From NCBI GenBank assembly GCA_943846665.1, contig OX044358.1, forward strand, positions 1,178,001-1,242,000: a stretch of 64,000 bases of DNA, read 5' to 3'. The stretch's first letter is position 1; each line of letters starts with the position of its first letter. The position numbers and the translations under genes were made by a program. Source of the DNA: Arcticimaribacter sp002477625 (lineage in GTDB: Bacteria > Bacteroidota > Bacteroidia > Flavobacteriales > Flavobacteriaceae). This document shows positions 26,742-35,521 of this stretch, piece by piece. The notes under the pieces are model-generated. The model saw only the letters and a program-made list of their open reading frames with translations. It was not told the origin of the DNA and did no database searches.

Positions 26742-27190
26742 TGATTCACTTTATTTATAAAACGTTTGATCAATTGACATCAACCGAATTGCATGATATG
26801 TATGCTTTACGGTCTGAAGTTTTTGTGGTTGAGCAGGATTGTGTTTATCAAGATATTGATGGAAACGATCCAAAATCCATCCACGTATTGGGAAGTATTG
26901 AAGGGAACTTGGTCGCTTATGCCCGCATTTTAGATCAGGGGCTTTCTTATGCAGATTACAGCTCCATTGGAAGAATTGTTGTTTCTCCTGTACATAGGGC
27001 TCAAAAATTAGGCCATGCATTAGTTGATTTTGCTATAAAAACGACTCAAAAAGAATATGCAAATTCCCGCATTAAAATCTCGGCTCAGGCTCACCTAGAA
27101 AAGTTTTATCAGGCCCATCAATTTAAAGCAACAGGAGAAGCGTATCTAGAAGACGGGATACCCCATATTGGGATGCTTTTAGAAGGCTAA
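26741..27190 (+). CDS. GNAT N-acetyltransferase, ElaA-like
   Basis: The 149-residue protein is a GNAT fold of the ElaA subgroup: N-terminal LHDMYALRSEVFVVEQDCVYQDID, central SIGRIVVSPVHRAQKLGHALV, which is the acetyl-CoA-binding loop region, and a C-terminal FYQAHQFKATGEAYLEDGIPH typical of ElaA. Substrate unknown. Translationally coupled to rpiB by a TAATG overlap. Confidence 0.88.
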   Translation: MIHFIYKTFDQLTSTELHDMYALRSEVFVVEQDCVYQDIDGNDPKSIHVLGSIEGNLVAYARILDQGLSYADYSSIGRIVVSPVHRAQKLGHALVDFAIKTTQKEYANSRIKISAQAHLEKFYQAHQFKATGEAYLEDGIPHIGMLLEG

Positions 27191-27202
27191 ACAAAGGACA
27201 GT

Positions 27203-27559
27203 TTATTCCTGTTTTGTAGAATTTGATTGACTAAATAATTCATTTACACCTACGACAAGTTCGTTGGTCAACGGGTGTTTTCTCCCCGTATAAATCAACA
27301 TACAGGCTCCTCCAAAAGGAATATTCCCTTCTGCTTTTTTCAACGCAATACGCAGCTGCCGCTTAATTTTATTTCTATCTACTGCCCTTTTAAAGTTTCT
27401 TTTAGGGACAGAAACACCAACGTAAAGTTCTTTTTCTAATGCTTTTGCTTCCAGTACTCTTAAGAGTAAGTGTTTGGAACGAAGCACGGTTCCTTTACGA
27501 AACAGCGCATCGATTAATTCTTTTCCTTTTAAACGATTTAGGGTAATCAGTTTACTCAT
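27203..27559 (-). CDS. rnpA: Ribonuclease P protein component
   Basis: The 118-residue basic protein has the RNR motif as FKRAVDRNKIKRQLR (56-70), with the preceding GVSVPKRN. It is the protein cofactor that helps RNase P RNA cut tRNA 5' leaders. rpmH, the usual neighbour, is not adjacent; instead rnpA overlaps the end of an M1 peptidase gene by eight bases. Confidence 0.93.
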   Translation of the reverse strand: MSKLITLNRLKGKELIDALFRKGTVLRSKHLLLRVLEAKALEKELYVGVSVPKRNFKRAVDRNKIKRQLRIALKKAEGNIPFGGACMLIYTGRKHPLTNELVVGVNELFSQSNSTKQE

Positions 27560-29366
27560 TTTGATAGGTGTTGTTTTCGCGATCCAGATCGGCCATATAG
27601 TAGGTAGGATCTATGGTTATCAATTCAATTTCTTCTGCTTTGCGAGGAATAGAAAAACTATAGTTAGGATTTGCCCATGACCAGTCCTTTTCGATATTCC
27701 AAGGCAGCCCGTAAGGGTTTTCCTTTTCTCCCCGCATTAGAGTAATCGGGATATAATGGATTTCTTGAGTTCCGTCCTTATACCGAACTAAGATGTCTAG
27801 GGGCATTGGCATTAACCCTTTGCGCTCTAAATTTATTTGAGTTTTGTTTTCCAGACTAATAACATCCGAGATGGCATAATCAATAGTATTGGTGGTTTGT
27901 GTCCAATCGGTCAAGTACCAGCGCAACTGTATTCCTGAAATACGCTCGGCAATTCTACGAATATCATTCGGAACAGGATGCTTGAATTTAAACTCATCGT
28001 AATACGCTTGTAGTGTTTTGAATAGGTTTTCATTCCCTATAATATAACTCAGTTGGCCTAAGAACACAGCGCCTTTATTGTATGCCGTACTTTCATAGGC
28101 ATAGTTATAATGGTAGCGATTTGCATTGGTGCTTTGGGCTTGTTCAACTCCAGAACCAGCGAGGCGTAAATATCCATTATAAGACCCTTCCAAAGGGAAA
28201 CCCTTATTTTCTTTAAGCACTTTATCTTCAGCAAGTGTCGATATAAAAGAAGTAAAGCCTTCATCCATCCATTCGTGTTTGGTTTCGTTTGTTGCTAGAA
28301 TGTGCTGAAACCAAGAATGTGCTAGCTCGTGGGCAGTTACCCCTACCAAAGAACCAAATTTACGCTCCCCTGTAATCAAGGTACACATGGCATATTCCAT
28401 TCCCCCGTCACCCCCCTGAATCACCGAGTATTGTTTATAGGGGTATTCTCCAATCCTTTCATTGAAATACACCATCAATTCTGCCGTTAAAGGCTGAAGT
28501 TTCTTCCAGTTTTCAATGATGTCGGGGTTGTTTTTATAAAAGAAATGTAGATCGACATTATTTGGCCCAGGATAGACATCGTGAATATAATCGGTGTCCG
28601 CAGCAAATGTAAAGTCGTGCACATTTGGCGCTATAAAATGCCAGGTGATTTTCCCTTTTTTAGTTTTAGCTTTTTTTCGATCGCTATAGCCTTTACCAAT
28701 TTTATCTGCGTTTTGAAGGTAACCGCTACCGCCAACAGTAAAATCTTTATCAAGCGTAATTTTAACATCAAAATCTCCCCAAACACCATGAAATTCTCTT
28801 CCAGTGTAGGGATCTGTATTCCATCCGTCCACATCGTATTCTGAAAGCTTGGGATACCATTGCGCCATAGAAAAAGCAATACCTTCTTTTGTGTTTTTAC
28901 CAGCCCGACGAATCATATCCGGGACATGACCCTTAAACTCCAAATCCAATACGGTTGATGCTCCCGAAACAAGCGGCTTGTTTAATGTTACCTCTAAAAT
29001 TGTTCCTGATTCTACCGTTTGTACGGGCACTCCGTCTTGCTTCAAAGAAGAAACTTTGAGATAGCCCTGTTGATAAGGGGTTAATGTGTCGAGACTTACT
29101 TTAAAACGGCGGTTTTTATCACCTCCGTTTTTAAAGCGGATGGCCATATCGCTTTCAGGCTGAAAAGCATTGAAATATAAATGATAGAAAACTTTTGTTA
29201 ATGTTTCGGGAGCGTTGTTGGTGTAAACCAATTGTTGGGTTCCAGAATAATCTGCTGTCTCAGCATCGAGCTCAACAGTCATGGTATAGTCCACTTTTTG
29301 CTGCCAATATTGTGCAGAAAGGCTCAGTGAAAAAAGAAAAGCAAGGGCAAAAGCAAGTTGTTTCAT
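27552..29366 (-). CDS. M1 family metallopeptidase (secreted aminopeptidase-like)
   Basis: From ATG 29366 the product has 604 residues. Residues 1-19 are a signal peptide ending LSLSAQ, so the enzyme is exported. The zinc motif is HELAH at 346-350 with the third ligand Glu369 (HExxH-x18-E, WMDEGFTSF), and the GAMEN-like exopeptidase loop is GGMEYAM. It likely trims peptides in the periplasm. An in-frame ATG 66 bases upstream would run into the previous gene's end and lacks a signal peptide, so I reject it. Overlaps rnpA by eight bases. Confidence 0.93.
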   Translation of the reverse strand: MKQLAFALAFLFSLSLSAQYWQQKVDYTMTVELDAETADYSGTQQLVYTNNAPETLTKVFYHLYFNAFQPESDMAIRFKNGGDKNRRFKVSLDTLTPYQQGYLKVSSLKQDGVPVQTVESGTILEVTLNKPLVSGASTVLDLEFKGHVPDMIRRAGKNTKEGIAFSMAQWYPKLSEYDVDGWNTDPYTGREFHGVWGDFDVKITLDKDFTVGGSGYLQNADKIGKGYSDRKKAKTKKGKITWHFIAPNVHDFTFAADTDYIHDVYPGPNNVDLHFFYKNNPDIIENWKKLQPLTAELMVYFNERIGEYPYKQYSVIQGGDGGMEYAMCTLITGERKFGSLVGVTAHELAHSWFQHILATNETKHEWMDEGFTSFISTLAEDKVLKENKGFPLEGSYNGYLRLAGSGVEQAQSTNANRYHYNYAYESTAYNKGAVFLGQLSYIIGNENLFKTLQAYYDEFKFKHPVPNDIRRIAERISGIQLRWYLTDWTQTTNTIDYAISDVISLENKTQINLERKGLMPMPLDILVRYKDGTQEIHYIPITLMRGEKENPYGLPWNIEKDWSWANPNYSFSIPRKAEEIELITIDPTYYMADLDRENNTYQNE

Positions 29367-29409
29367 TGTTGTGTTTTTAATAAAAAAATAATGCAATAAA
29401 TGTAATAAA

Positions 29410-30267
29410 CTAAGATTGAAAATAGTTGTCAAAAAGAAAACTTTCTTTACAACGAACTCCTTTTGCAGTTTGTTCTAGTGAAATGAGTTCGTTTTCTGCG
29501 TCGTGCTCTAAAAACAACAAAAAATCATTTGCTACTGCACGATCAAGGAAAGAAGCTTTTTCTTCTAGTGTTAGCAGGGGCCTTGTATCGTAGCCCATTA
29601 CATAGGGTATGGGTAGATGTCCAACTGTTGGAATCAAATCGGCGGCAAAAACGATTGTTTTTCCTTGATATTGAATCATCGGAAGCATTTGCTTTTCGGT
29701 ATGCCCGTTCATCAAAAGGATGTCGAACCCTAAGGCTGTTTTTTCAAGCTCCTTTTCTGTTCCAGTCAATAATTCCAGTTGACCACTTTCGTGTATGGGA
29801 AGGATGTTCTCAGGCAAGAAAGATGCTTTTTCTCTGGGATTAGGTTTTGTAGCCCATTCCCAGTGGTTTTGATGCGACCAAAAGCGAGCACTTTTAAAAG
29901 CGGGCACTAAGATTCCGTTTGAGTTGAATTCAATAGCTCCACCACAATGGTCGAAATGCAAATGAGTAAAAAAAACATCGGTTATATCATCCCGATGAAA
30001 GCCGGCCTTTTGAAGCGAGCTGTCTAGGGTATGATCTCCCCAAATGGCATAGTGCCCATAGAATTTATCGGACTGTTTGTTTCCCATTCCAGTGTCAATC
30101 AAAATAAGTCGATCTCCATCTTCGATGAGCAGTGAACGCGCTGCCATTTTGATTCTATTCTTTTCGTCAGCGGGGTTGGTTCGCTCCCATAAAGCCTTTG
30201 GAACTACACCGAACATTGCGCCGCCGTCGAGCATAAAGTTACCGGTTTCAATGCGGTGTAATTTCAT
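29410..30267 (-). CDS. MBL-fold metallohydrolase (lactonase-like)
   Basis: The 285-residue metallo-beta-lactamase-fold protein has THLHFDHCGG (101-110, HxHxDH). Later His residues in MNGHTEKQM and LEHDAEN plus the Asp in VFAADLIPT complete a two-metal site. The sequence order resembles AHL-lactonase-type and related hydrolases of Bacteroidota. No signal peptide. Its neighbour five bases upstream is a gluconolactonase-type protein, so lactone hydrolysis is plausible, but the substrate is not shown. Confidence 0.88.
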   Translation of the reverse strand: MKLHRIETGNFMLDGGAMFGVVPKALWERTNPADEKNRIKMAARSLLIEDGDRLILIDTGMGNKQSDKFYGHYAIWGDHTLDSSLQKAGFHRDDITDVFFTHLHFDHCGGAIEFNSNGILVPAFKSARFWSHQNHWEWATKPNPREKASFLPENILPIHESGQLELLTGTEKELEKTALGFDILLMNGHTEKQMLPMIQYQGKTIVFAADLIPTVGHLPIPYVMGYDTRPLLTLEEKASFLDRAVANDFLLFLEHDAENELISLEQTAKGVRCKESFLFDNYFQS

Positions 30268-30272
30268 AAAAT

Positions 30273-31250
30273 TTATTTTAGCAGTTGGATGCGTGTAAGG
30301 TAATTGTCTGAAGTTATATACAAGGCGCTTTCGTCTGCATTAAAGGCGCAATTTGCCGAAGAAACCACGGTTTTTATTGTTCCTATGTGCTTGCCTCCTG
30401 GGGTAAAGATCAGAACACCACCCGGGCCTGTAGCAAAAACATAGCCTTTGCTGTGGACTTTTAATCCATCGGCCAGGCCTTTTTCTTTTATACCTGTTGC
30501 ATCGAAAAATATTTTTTCGTTTTTCAACTCACCCTTTTCAAGAGAAAAAGAGAGCCATAGGTTTCTTTTAGAGTCCGAATTGGCAACATATAAAACGGAT
30601 TCGTCTGGCGAAAAAGCCAGCCCGTTAGGACGATTCAAACCCTTGTAAACCTGAGTTATTTTTCCTTTAGCGTCTAAACGGTAAACACCGTTTTCAGCAA
30701 TTTCTTTTAATGGGTCACCATCGCCCTTAAGCCCATAGGGAGGGTCGGTAAAATATAAATCTCCGTTTTTGGCGAGAATTAAATCATTAGGACTGCTGAA
30801 TCTTTTTCCTTCATATTCAGCGACGATTGTTTTGAATGAACCGGGTTTTGCGAGAGGTTTTTCGATCATAGCGATTCTGCGGTCACCGTGCTGCGCGATA
30901 AGCAAATTGCCTTCCGGGTCAAGGATTAAGCCGTTAGCACCACTCTTTTTGTCGTTAGGTGCAATGCCCGTATAGCCGCTAGGATCTAAATAGAGCGACA
31001 GGCCATTGGACTCGTTCCAGCGGAACATTTTATTTTCAGGAACATCGGTAAACATAACAGAATTTAGTTCAGGAACCCAAACCGGCCCTTCGGCCCAGCT
31101 AAAGCCATCGGCTAAAATTTCGATGACTGCATCTGCAGCAATAAGGCTGTTTATTTCTGGGTCAAGGCGTTCAATTTCACCTAGGGTTTTTTGAGCCGCA
31201 ACACAAAAGAGAACGCCAAGGCAAAGCGCAAGAGTGAATGTTTTTTTCAT
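30273..31250 (-). CDS. SMP-30/gluconolactonase family protein, secreted
   Basis: The 325-residue protein has a signal peptide (1-20) and the six-bladed propeller of the SMP-30/LRE family: EGPVWVPELNSVMFTDV, GANGLILDPEGNLLIAQHG, FSSPNDLILAKNGDLYFTDPPYG, and RPNGLAFSPDESVLYVANSDS, with Glu, Asn and Asp metal ligands in place. Periplasmic hydrolysis of aldonolactones such as gluconolactone is the usual role; the product gluconate could feed the GntK-Gnd fusion at 38.6 kb. Close spacing (about five bases) with SulP upstream and the MBL gene downstream. Confidence 0.88.
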   Translation of the reverse strand: MKKTFTLALCLGVLFCVAAQKTLGEIERLDPEINSLIAADAVIEILADGFSWAEGPVWVPELNSVMFTDVPENKMFRWNESNGLSLYLDPSGYTGIAPNDKKSGANGLILDPEGNLLIAQHGDRRIAMIEKPLAKPGSFKTIVAEYEGKRFSSPNDLILAKNGDLYFTDPPYGLKGDGDPLKEIAENGVYRLDAKGKITQVYKGLNRPNGLAFSPDESVLYVANSDSKRNLWLSFSLEKGELKNEKIFFDATGIKEKGLADGLKVHSKGYVFATGPGGVLIFTPGGKHIGTIKTVVSSANCAFNADESALYITSDNYLTRIQLLK

Positions 31251-31254
31251 GAGG

Positions 31255-33468
31255 TTATTGTTTCTTTAAAATTTGGGTTAATTCTTTTCCAAAAGCCAGC
31301 ATTTTTTTAATTTCATCGATACTCGAAAGGCGATTTCGACCCTTGATGAGGAGGGTTTTTTCATTGGTTTCTACATGGAAATACGAGTGGCTTTCAAAAA
31401 AGAAAATCAATTCTGGAGTAAACCATTTTCTAATTTCAGACCTATTCTTTCCACCAAGAAAAAAACGTCTTGAAAAATCAGGGGCTTCAACAAAGTCAAT
31501 ATCTCGATACCCGAGAGGTTCGTATAAATTCGCCAACAAATGTTCTTTGTCTAAAATAAATTGAGGCACCCTTTCTTCCAATTGAATCATTAAAAAAGAA
31601 GATTTCAAGTCTTCTTTTGCGATAAAAGCTCCTTCGCTATACGAAAGGTCAAACAAGGTAAATTGTTCTGATTCATCGAATAAAACATTGTATTGATAAT
31701 TGATTTGTTTGGACTTAAAATATTCAAACTGCTCCAAGTTATTGGCCTCTGACGAGAGCTCAGGACGATAAGACCACTTCAAGTTTTTTGCAAGTCTTTT
31801 GAGTGTTTTTTGTCTTTTTGTAAGGTGCTTTCCAAGATTTAAAAAATCTTTCATGGGAAGTACTTTTCGTATTGCAAAAGGATGCTGTGTGTCAGAAAAA
31901 TGTACATCCAAGCCGATGATTTCAAAGACCCCATTCTTACTTGAAAAACTCCTTCTATAATCACTTAGTCCTTCCATAACGGTATGATCAACAAACTCAC
32001 AAAGAGAGAAGTCTACAATAACGTGTTCGTGCTCTGGAATTTCGTCAAGAAGCGCTTTTAACTTATAAAAGTTTAAAAAACTACAGAAGTTTTTTACACT
32101 GACAAAATAGTTCCCGCTATCTTCTTCTTTAAACATCAAAACGTTGGGCTTTAGCCAATTGCGTGTGAAAAAAAAGACACTTTTATTGATCAGTATATGG
32201 ATCATAAAAGTTGCTAATACACCGAAGGCAATTCCTGTAATCAGACCGTAAGCTAGGGTCATGCCCAGTGTGACAAGAAAAATAGCGCCCTGTTCTTTTC
32301 CAATTTTAAAGAGCATGATTAGGTTTTCAGGAGCGGCCAAGCGATAGCCTGTGTACACCAAGATGGCCGCCAAAGCAGGAAGCGCAATGCGTTGGATTTG
32401 ATCTTGAAAAAGAACAATAAAAAGCAAGAGAAAAAGGGCATGAAACAAGTTGGCAGATCGGTTAGATCCTCCATTGTTTACATTTACCGAACTGCGGGCA
32501 ATAACGGTAACGACATTCAATCCTCCTACAAAACCACTGATGGTTGTTGCGATTCCTAAAGCCCTAAGGTCTTTGTTCACGTTGGACCTTCTTTTTAAAG
32601 GATCCAGTTTGTCTACGGCTTTGATGCTAAGCAGGGATTCAATACAGGAAATTAAAGTAAGAGAAATTACAATCCCAATGAATTCCATGCTTCCAAGCTT
32701 TCCAAAATCTGGAAAAGGAAGGTTTCCTACTAAGTTTTCAGGTAGGGTAATGAGTAAATTTTCACCCATGGGATAGGGAATGGCAGCGATCAATTCGTAA
32801 TAATAGGTCAGCCCTATAGCCAAAACAACCACCCACATGGGTGCAGGAATTAGGTGAAAAATAGGGTTTCTAATCCGGGAATATAAAATTAAAATCAAAA
32901 AACTTCCAACGCCTAATCCGGCAGCTAGAAGCACTTCTAGGGTTGGATTTTGAAAAATATGCAGCAGGCTGTTTGGCGCCTGCGCAAGTAGTTCGAAAGG
33001 GCTTCCTGAAGCTGTTGTCACTCCAAGCATGACATGAACCTGCTTAGCCAAAATTCCAATTCCGATAGCAGCCAGCATACCTTGTAGCGCAGAAGCAGGA
33101 AAAAACTCACTCAATGCACCAAACCGGAAGAGACCAAAAAGGAAAATTAGAATCCCCGAGAGAACAACTGCTGCTAGGGTAAACAGATACCCTTGGTAAA
33201 GATCGCCTCCCCCCAAAAGTGTGATAGAAGAAAGCAATACAATGACTAAGCCGTTTCCAGGCCCTGCAATTGTTAATTGAGACCCCCCTAAAAGCGCTAC
33301 AACAACTCCCCCAACTACAGCCGACAAAATCCCCGCAATAGGAGGGGCTTCCGAAGCAATTGCTAAACCAAGCCCCAGAGGTAAGGCAACGAGAGAGACA
33401 ACAAAACCGGCAAAGATATTGCCGGGCAATGCGCCTATAAAGCTTTTAAAAGTGCTTGTTTTACCCAT
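31255..33468 (-). CDS. SulP family anion transporter with STAS domain
   Basis: The 737-residue protein has about ten to twelve membrane helices (1-420) with the SulP signatures VSLVALPLGLGLAIASEAPP and SCIESLLSIKAVD, then a cytoplasmic STAS domain (about 455-545), then about 190 further residues with no family that I recognise. SulP proteins carry sulfate or bicarbonate. It overlaps the universal stress gene by eight bases and precedes the lactonase genes. The extra C-terminal portion is worth noting as a possible regulatory module. Confidence 0.9.
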   Translation of the reverse strand: MGKTSTFKSFIGALPGNIFAGFVVSLVALPLGLGLAIASEAPPIAGILSAVVGGVVVALLGGSQLTIAGPGNGLVIVLLSSITLLGGGDLYQGYLFTLAAVVLSGILIFLFGLFRFGALSEFFPASALQGMLAAIGIGILAKQVHVMLGVTTASGSPFELLAQAPNSLLHIFQNPTLEVLLAAGLGVGSFLILILYSRIRNPIFHLIPAPMWVVVLAIGLTYYYELIAAIPYPMGENLLITLPENLVGNLPFPDFGKLGSMEFIGIVISLTLISCIESLLSIKAVDKLDPLKRRSNVNKDLRALGIATTISGFVGGLNVVTVIARSSVNVNNGGSNRSANLFHALFLLLFIVLFQDQIQRIALPALAAILVYTGYRLAAPENLIMLFKIGKEQGAIFLVTLGMTLAYGLITGIAFGVLATFMIHILINKSVFFFTRNWLKPNVLMFKEEDSGNYFVSVKNFCSFLNFYKLKALLDEIPEHEHVIVDFSLCEFVDHTVMEGLSDYRRSFSSKNGVFEIIGLDVHFSDTQHPFAIRKVLPMKDFLNLGKHLTKRQKTLKRLAKNLKWSYRPELSSEANNLEQFEYFKSKQINYQYNVLFDESEQFTLFDLSYSEGAFIAKEDLKSSFLMIQLEERVPQFILDKEHLLANLYEPLGYRDIDFVEAPDFSRRFFLGGKNRSEIRKWFTPELIFFFESHSYFHVETNEKTLLIKGRNRLSSIDEIKKMLAFGKELTQILKKQ

Positions 33469-34327
33469 TTTGTTTGCTTTTTATGATGAGAACATCGGTG
33501 GGTAATTCGGATAAAATATGCTCGAGATCCTTTGGGAAAATACGCTCTAGAAAACCTTTTCTTTTTTCATCACTGTTCATTATCAGTAAATCGGCTCGAA
33601 CAACCTTGGCATAATGACCAATAGAATATCCTCGGGTTCCAAAAATATTTTGGGAGTGTATCTTTATGTTCTCTTTCAAAGAGTCCGAAATACGACTTAA
33701 AATTTCTCGAACACGTGAAAGTTCACGCCGTTTTAATTTTTCTTTTCGAAGGGTTACCTTTCTCAAACCGCGATCATCGTCTGCCTCTTCGGCAACTTCT
33801 GAGCGGTTAATTTCTTCTACCAAGGTGAGTTTTGACGCACTCAATGCTTGGGCAAAATGAAAGGCAGAACGAACTGTATTTTCCGTTTCTGGACTTTCGA
33901 AAGCGTTTACGACTACATGCTGTGATGCCTTTCGAATTACAGAAGGTTTAATCATTAATAAAACGGAACAGGGGGCGTTTCGAGTGAGTTTACGGGCAAT
34001 TGAGCCCATATAGAATTTCAACATATTTTCTCGTTGCATAGCTCCAAGCAAGAGTAAATCTACCTTGTTTTTCTTGCACTGTTCATTTATGGTTTCAACG
34101 GGCTCCCCCTCTTCCCAAAGCACTGAAAGGTGTTGGGGCTGAACAGGAGACTCTTCTAAAATTTCAGTAAATGTTTTTGCTTTTGCAGGCGATTTTGACC
34201 CTACATGAAGAAAGTACAGGTGGGCATTTAAAAAATCAGCCAACCGCATCGCTTCAAAGACATTTGCTTTGAGGTTGGGCGAAAAGGCAAAACCGATTAA
34301 AATTTTATTGAAAGGCGCGTTGTTCAC
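33461..34327 (-). CDS. Universal stress protein, two Usp domains
   Basis: The 288-residue protein has two tandem Usp domains. The first begins ILIGFAFSPNLKANVFEAMRLA and ends at PCSVLLMIKP (about 145); it has GAMQRENMLKFYMGSIARKLTRNAPCSVL, the nucleotide-binding loop. The second domain is degenerate and lacks a clean glycine loop. Usp proteins bind ATP or sense stress. The eight-base overlap with the SulP gene suggests that it modulates that transporter; this is inference. Confidence 0.85.
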   Translation of the reverse strand: MNNAPFNKILIGFAFSPNLKANVFEAMRLADFLNAHLYFLHVGSKSPAKAKTFTEILEESPVQPQHLSVLWEEGEPVETINEQCKKNKVDLLLLGAMQRENMLKFYMGSIARKLTRNAPCSVLLMIKPSVIRKASQHVVVNAFESPETENTVRSAFHFAQALSASKLTLVEEINRSEVAEEADDDRGLRKVTLRKEKLKRRELSRVREILSRISDSLKENIKIHSQNIFGTRGYSIGHYAKVVRADLLIMNSDEKRKGFLERIFPKDLEHILSELPTDVLIIKSKQNG

Positions 34328-34406
34328 TTAGTTGCATTTTTTGAAATATACAGAAATTATTTGAAAAAGAGAACCAAAAAAGGGAGGACAGGAGCGGACA
34401 GAAAAC

Positions 34407-34613
34407 TTATTTTTTGACAAACTCAGTTCGTAAAACAATGTTCATTTTGTTGATTCTGCAATCAATTTCATCTGCATGATCGGTCAAACGAATGTTTTTT
34501 ACGGTTGTTCCTCTTTTGATCGTCGTTGAGGTTCCTTTCAGTTTTAGGTCTTTGGTTAGTTTTACCGTATCACCGTCATTTAACATGTTTCCGTTGGCAT
34601 CTTTTACATCCAT
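34407..34613 (-). CDS. PhnA-domain protein (YjdM-like, short form)
   Basis: From ATG 34613 the product is 68 residues, almost only the PhnA C-terminal domain: VKDANGNMLNDGDTV then KGTSTTIKRGTTVKNIRL and the end DEIDCRINKMNIVLRTEFVKK. The zinc-ribbon N-terminal half of Escherichia coli YjdM is absent; I recall similar short forms in Bacteroidota. The upstream start giving 112 residues adds sequence with no family match. Function unknown despite the alkylphosphonate name. Confidence 0.78.
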   Translation of the reverse strand: MDVKDANGNMLNDGDTVKLTKDLKLKGTSTTIKRGTTVKNIRLTDHADEIDCRINKMNIVLRTEFVKK

Positions 34614-34686
34614 AGAGCTCTTTTTTGATAAAGATAAGGGATAAAGATAAAGGTGCAAAAGGAAATCTGTCTCAACAAAAGAGGCC

Positions 34687-34863
34687 TTAAAGCGAAAGGC
34701 TTTCCCCAATTTTAGGGAGGTGAAGGGTTCTTTTTTGAGCTTCAAAAAGATGCTGAGCTTGGGACAGCTCTATTTCAATGGGTGGAAAGGTGTTGTAATG
34801 ACAGCCGATTATTTGGTTACACTGAATAAAATCAGCCGCTAGTACGGCCTCTTCCATTCCCAA
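34687..34863 (-). pseudogene. Remnant of UPF0173 metal-dependent hydrolase (C-terminal end only)
   Basis: About 57 codons encode the C-terminal end of a UPF0173 (beta-lactamase-fold, YtkL-like) hydrolase: GMEEAVLAADFIQCNQIIG, then CHYNTFPPIEIE and HLPKIGESLSL. The zinc-binding N-terminal three quarters are missing. The frame runs on upstream into the lipoprotein fragment in another register, so a deletion joined two genes. Not functional. Confidence 0.7.
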
Positions 34864-35005
34864 GGTAGATGTCAGATGCGTTGTAAATTTTTTGATAGAT
34901 TTCTGGAACTTCATTTCCTTCGGTCATTATTGGATCATCATCAGAACCTCCACAAGAGATTAAAAAAAGAAAAAGAAGAGCGAAAACATGGGGATGCTTT
35001 TTCAT
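34832..35005 (-). pseudogene. Truncated lipoprotein, probably N terminus of a YHYH-domain protein
   Basis: ATG 35005 opens a lipoprotein of 57 residues with lipobox LISC and a GGSDDD tether, followed by EVPEIYQKIYNASDIYLG, which resembles the start of YHYH-domain secreted proteins. It ends shortly after in GNGRGRTSG, at the junction with the UPF0173 remnant. The usual body of the protein is missing, so a deletion fused two unrelated genes. It may still be made as a short lipopeptide. Confidence 0.55.
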
Positions 35006-35070
35006 AAGAGATTTATTTATTTTGGACTGTAGGTTAGAATAAAGGTTTAATATCGTGGTGATACAAAGGT

Positions 35071-35520
35071 TCAATTTAAAGTTTTTTGAAAGCAAAGGCT
35101 ATTATCGGTAGTCAAATAGGGTTCATAATTTGGAATGCGTAGGTATCCAGATTTGCTATATAGGGCCACTGCTTCGGGGAGGTTTTTGCCCGTTTCTAAA
35201 ACGCAACGTTTGTTTCCAAGTTCTTTCGCCCAGGCTTCTAGCTCCTTTAATACCCGGGTTGCGGTTCCTTTTTTACGACCAATAGGCGGGGTATACATGC
35301 GTTTGAGTTCGACCGTACCAACATCAAAAAACTTAAAAGCACCACAGCCAACAGCGCTATCGCCTTCATAGGCAAGGACAACATGACCCAAGCTTTCAAT
35401 CCCATTAAATTGGTTGTAAAAGGCGTGGTCTTCCCCATCACGAACGGATAGCTCTTGGTTTAGTGTTTCAACTAAAGCTTTAAAATCAGGATGATTGTGA
35501 TCGGTTCTCAGCAACAACAT
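35071..35520 (-). CDS. GNAT family N-acetyltransferase
   Basis: From ATG 35520 the product has 149 residues. The GNAT fold is seen in VVLAYEGDSAVGCGAFK, VELKRMYTPPIGRKKGTATRVL (acetyl-CoA loop, Q/RxxGxG/A variant), and LETGKNLPEAVALYSKSGY. The substrate is unknown. The start lies one base after the stop of the esterase gene, so the two are co-transcribed. A longer start upstream would overlap that gene and adds no family sequence. Confidence 0.85.
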   Translation of the reverse strand: MLLLRTDHNHPDFKALVETLNQELSVRDGEDHAFYNQFNGIESLGHVVLAYEGDSAVGCGAFKFFDVGTVELKRMYTPPIGRKKGTATRVLKELEAWAKELGNKRCVLETGKNLPEAVALYSKSGYLRIPNYEPYLTTDNSLCFQKTLN

Positions 35521-35521
35521 A

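Noticed and set aside
27203..27559. Calling oriC at rnpA
   Set aside because: rpmH and dnaA are not next to it, and genes on both sides read in the same direction.
33707..33724. TCGAACACGTGAAAGTTC inside the usp gene as a third parS
   Set aside because: At least five mismatches to the parS consensus.
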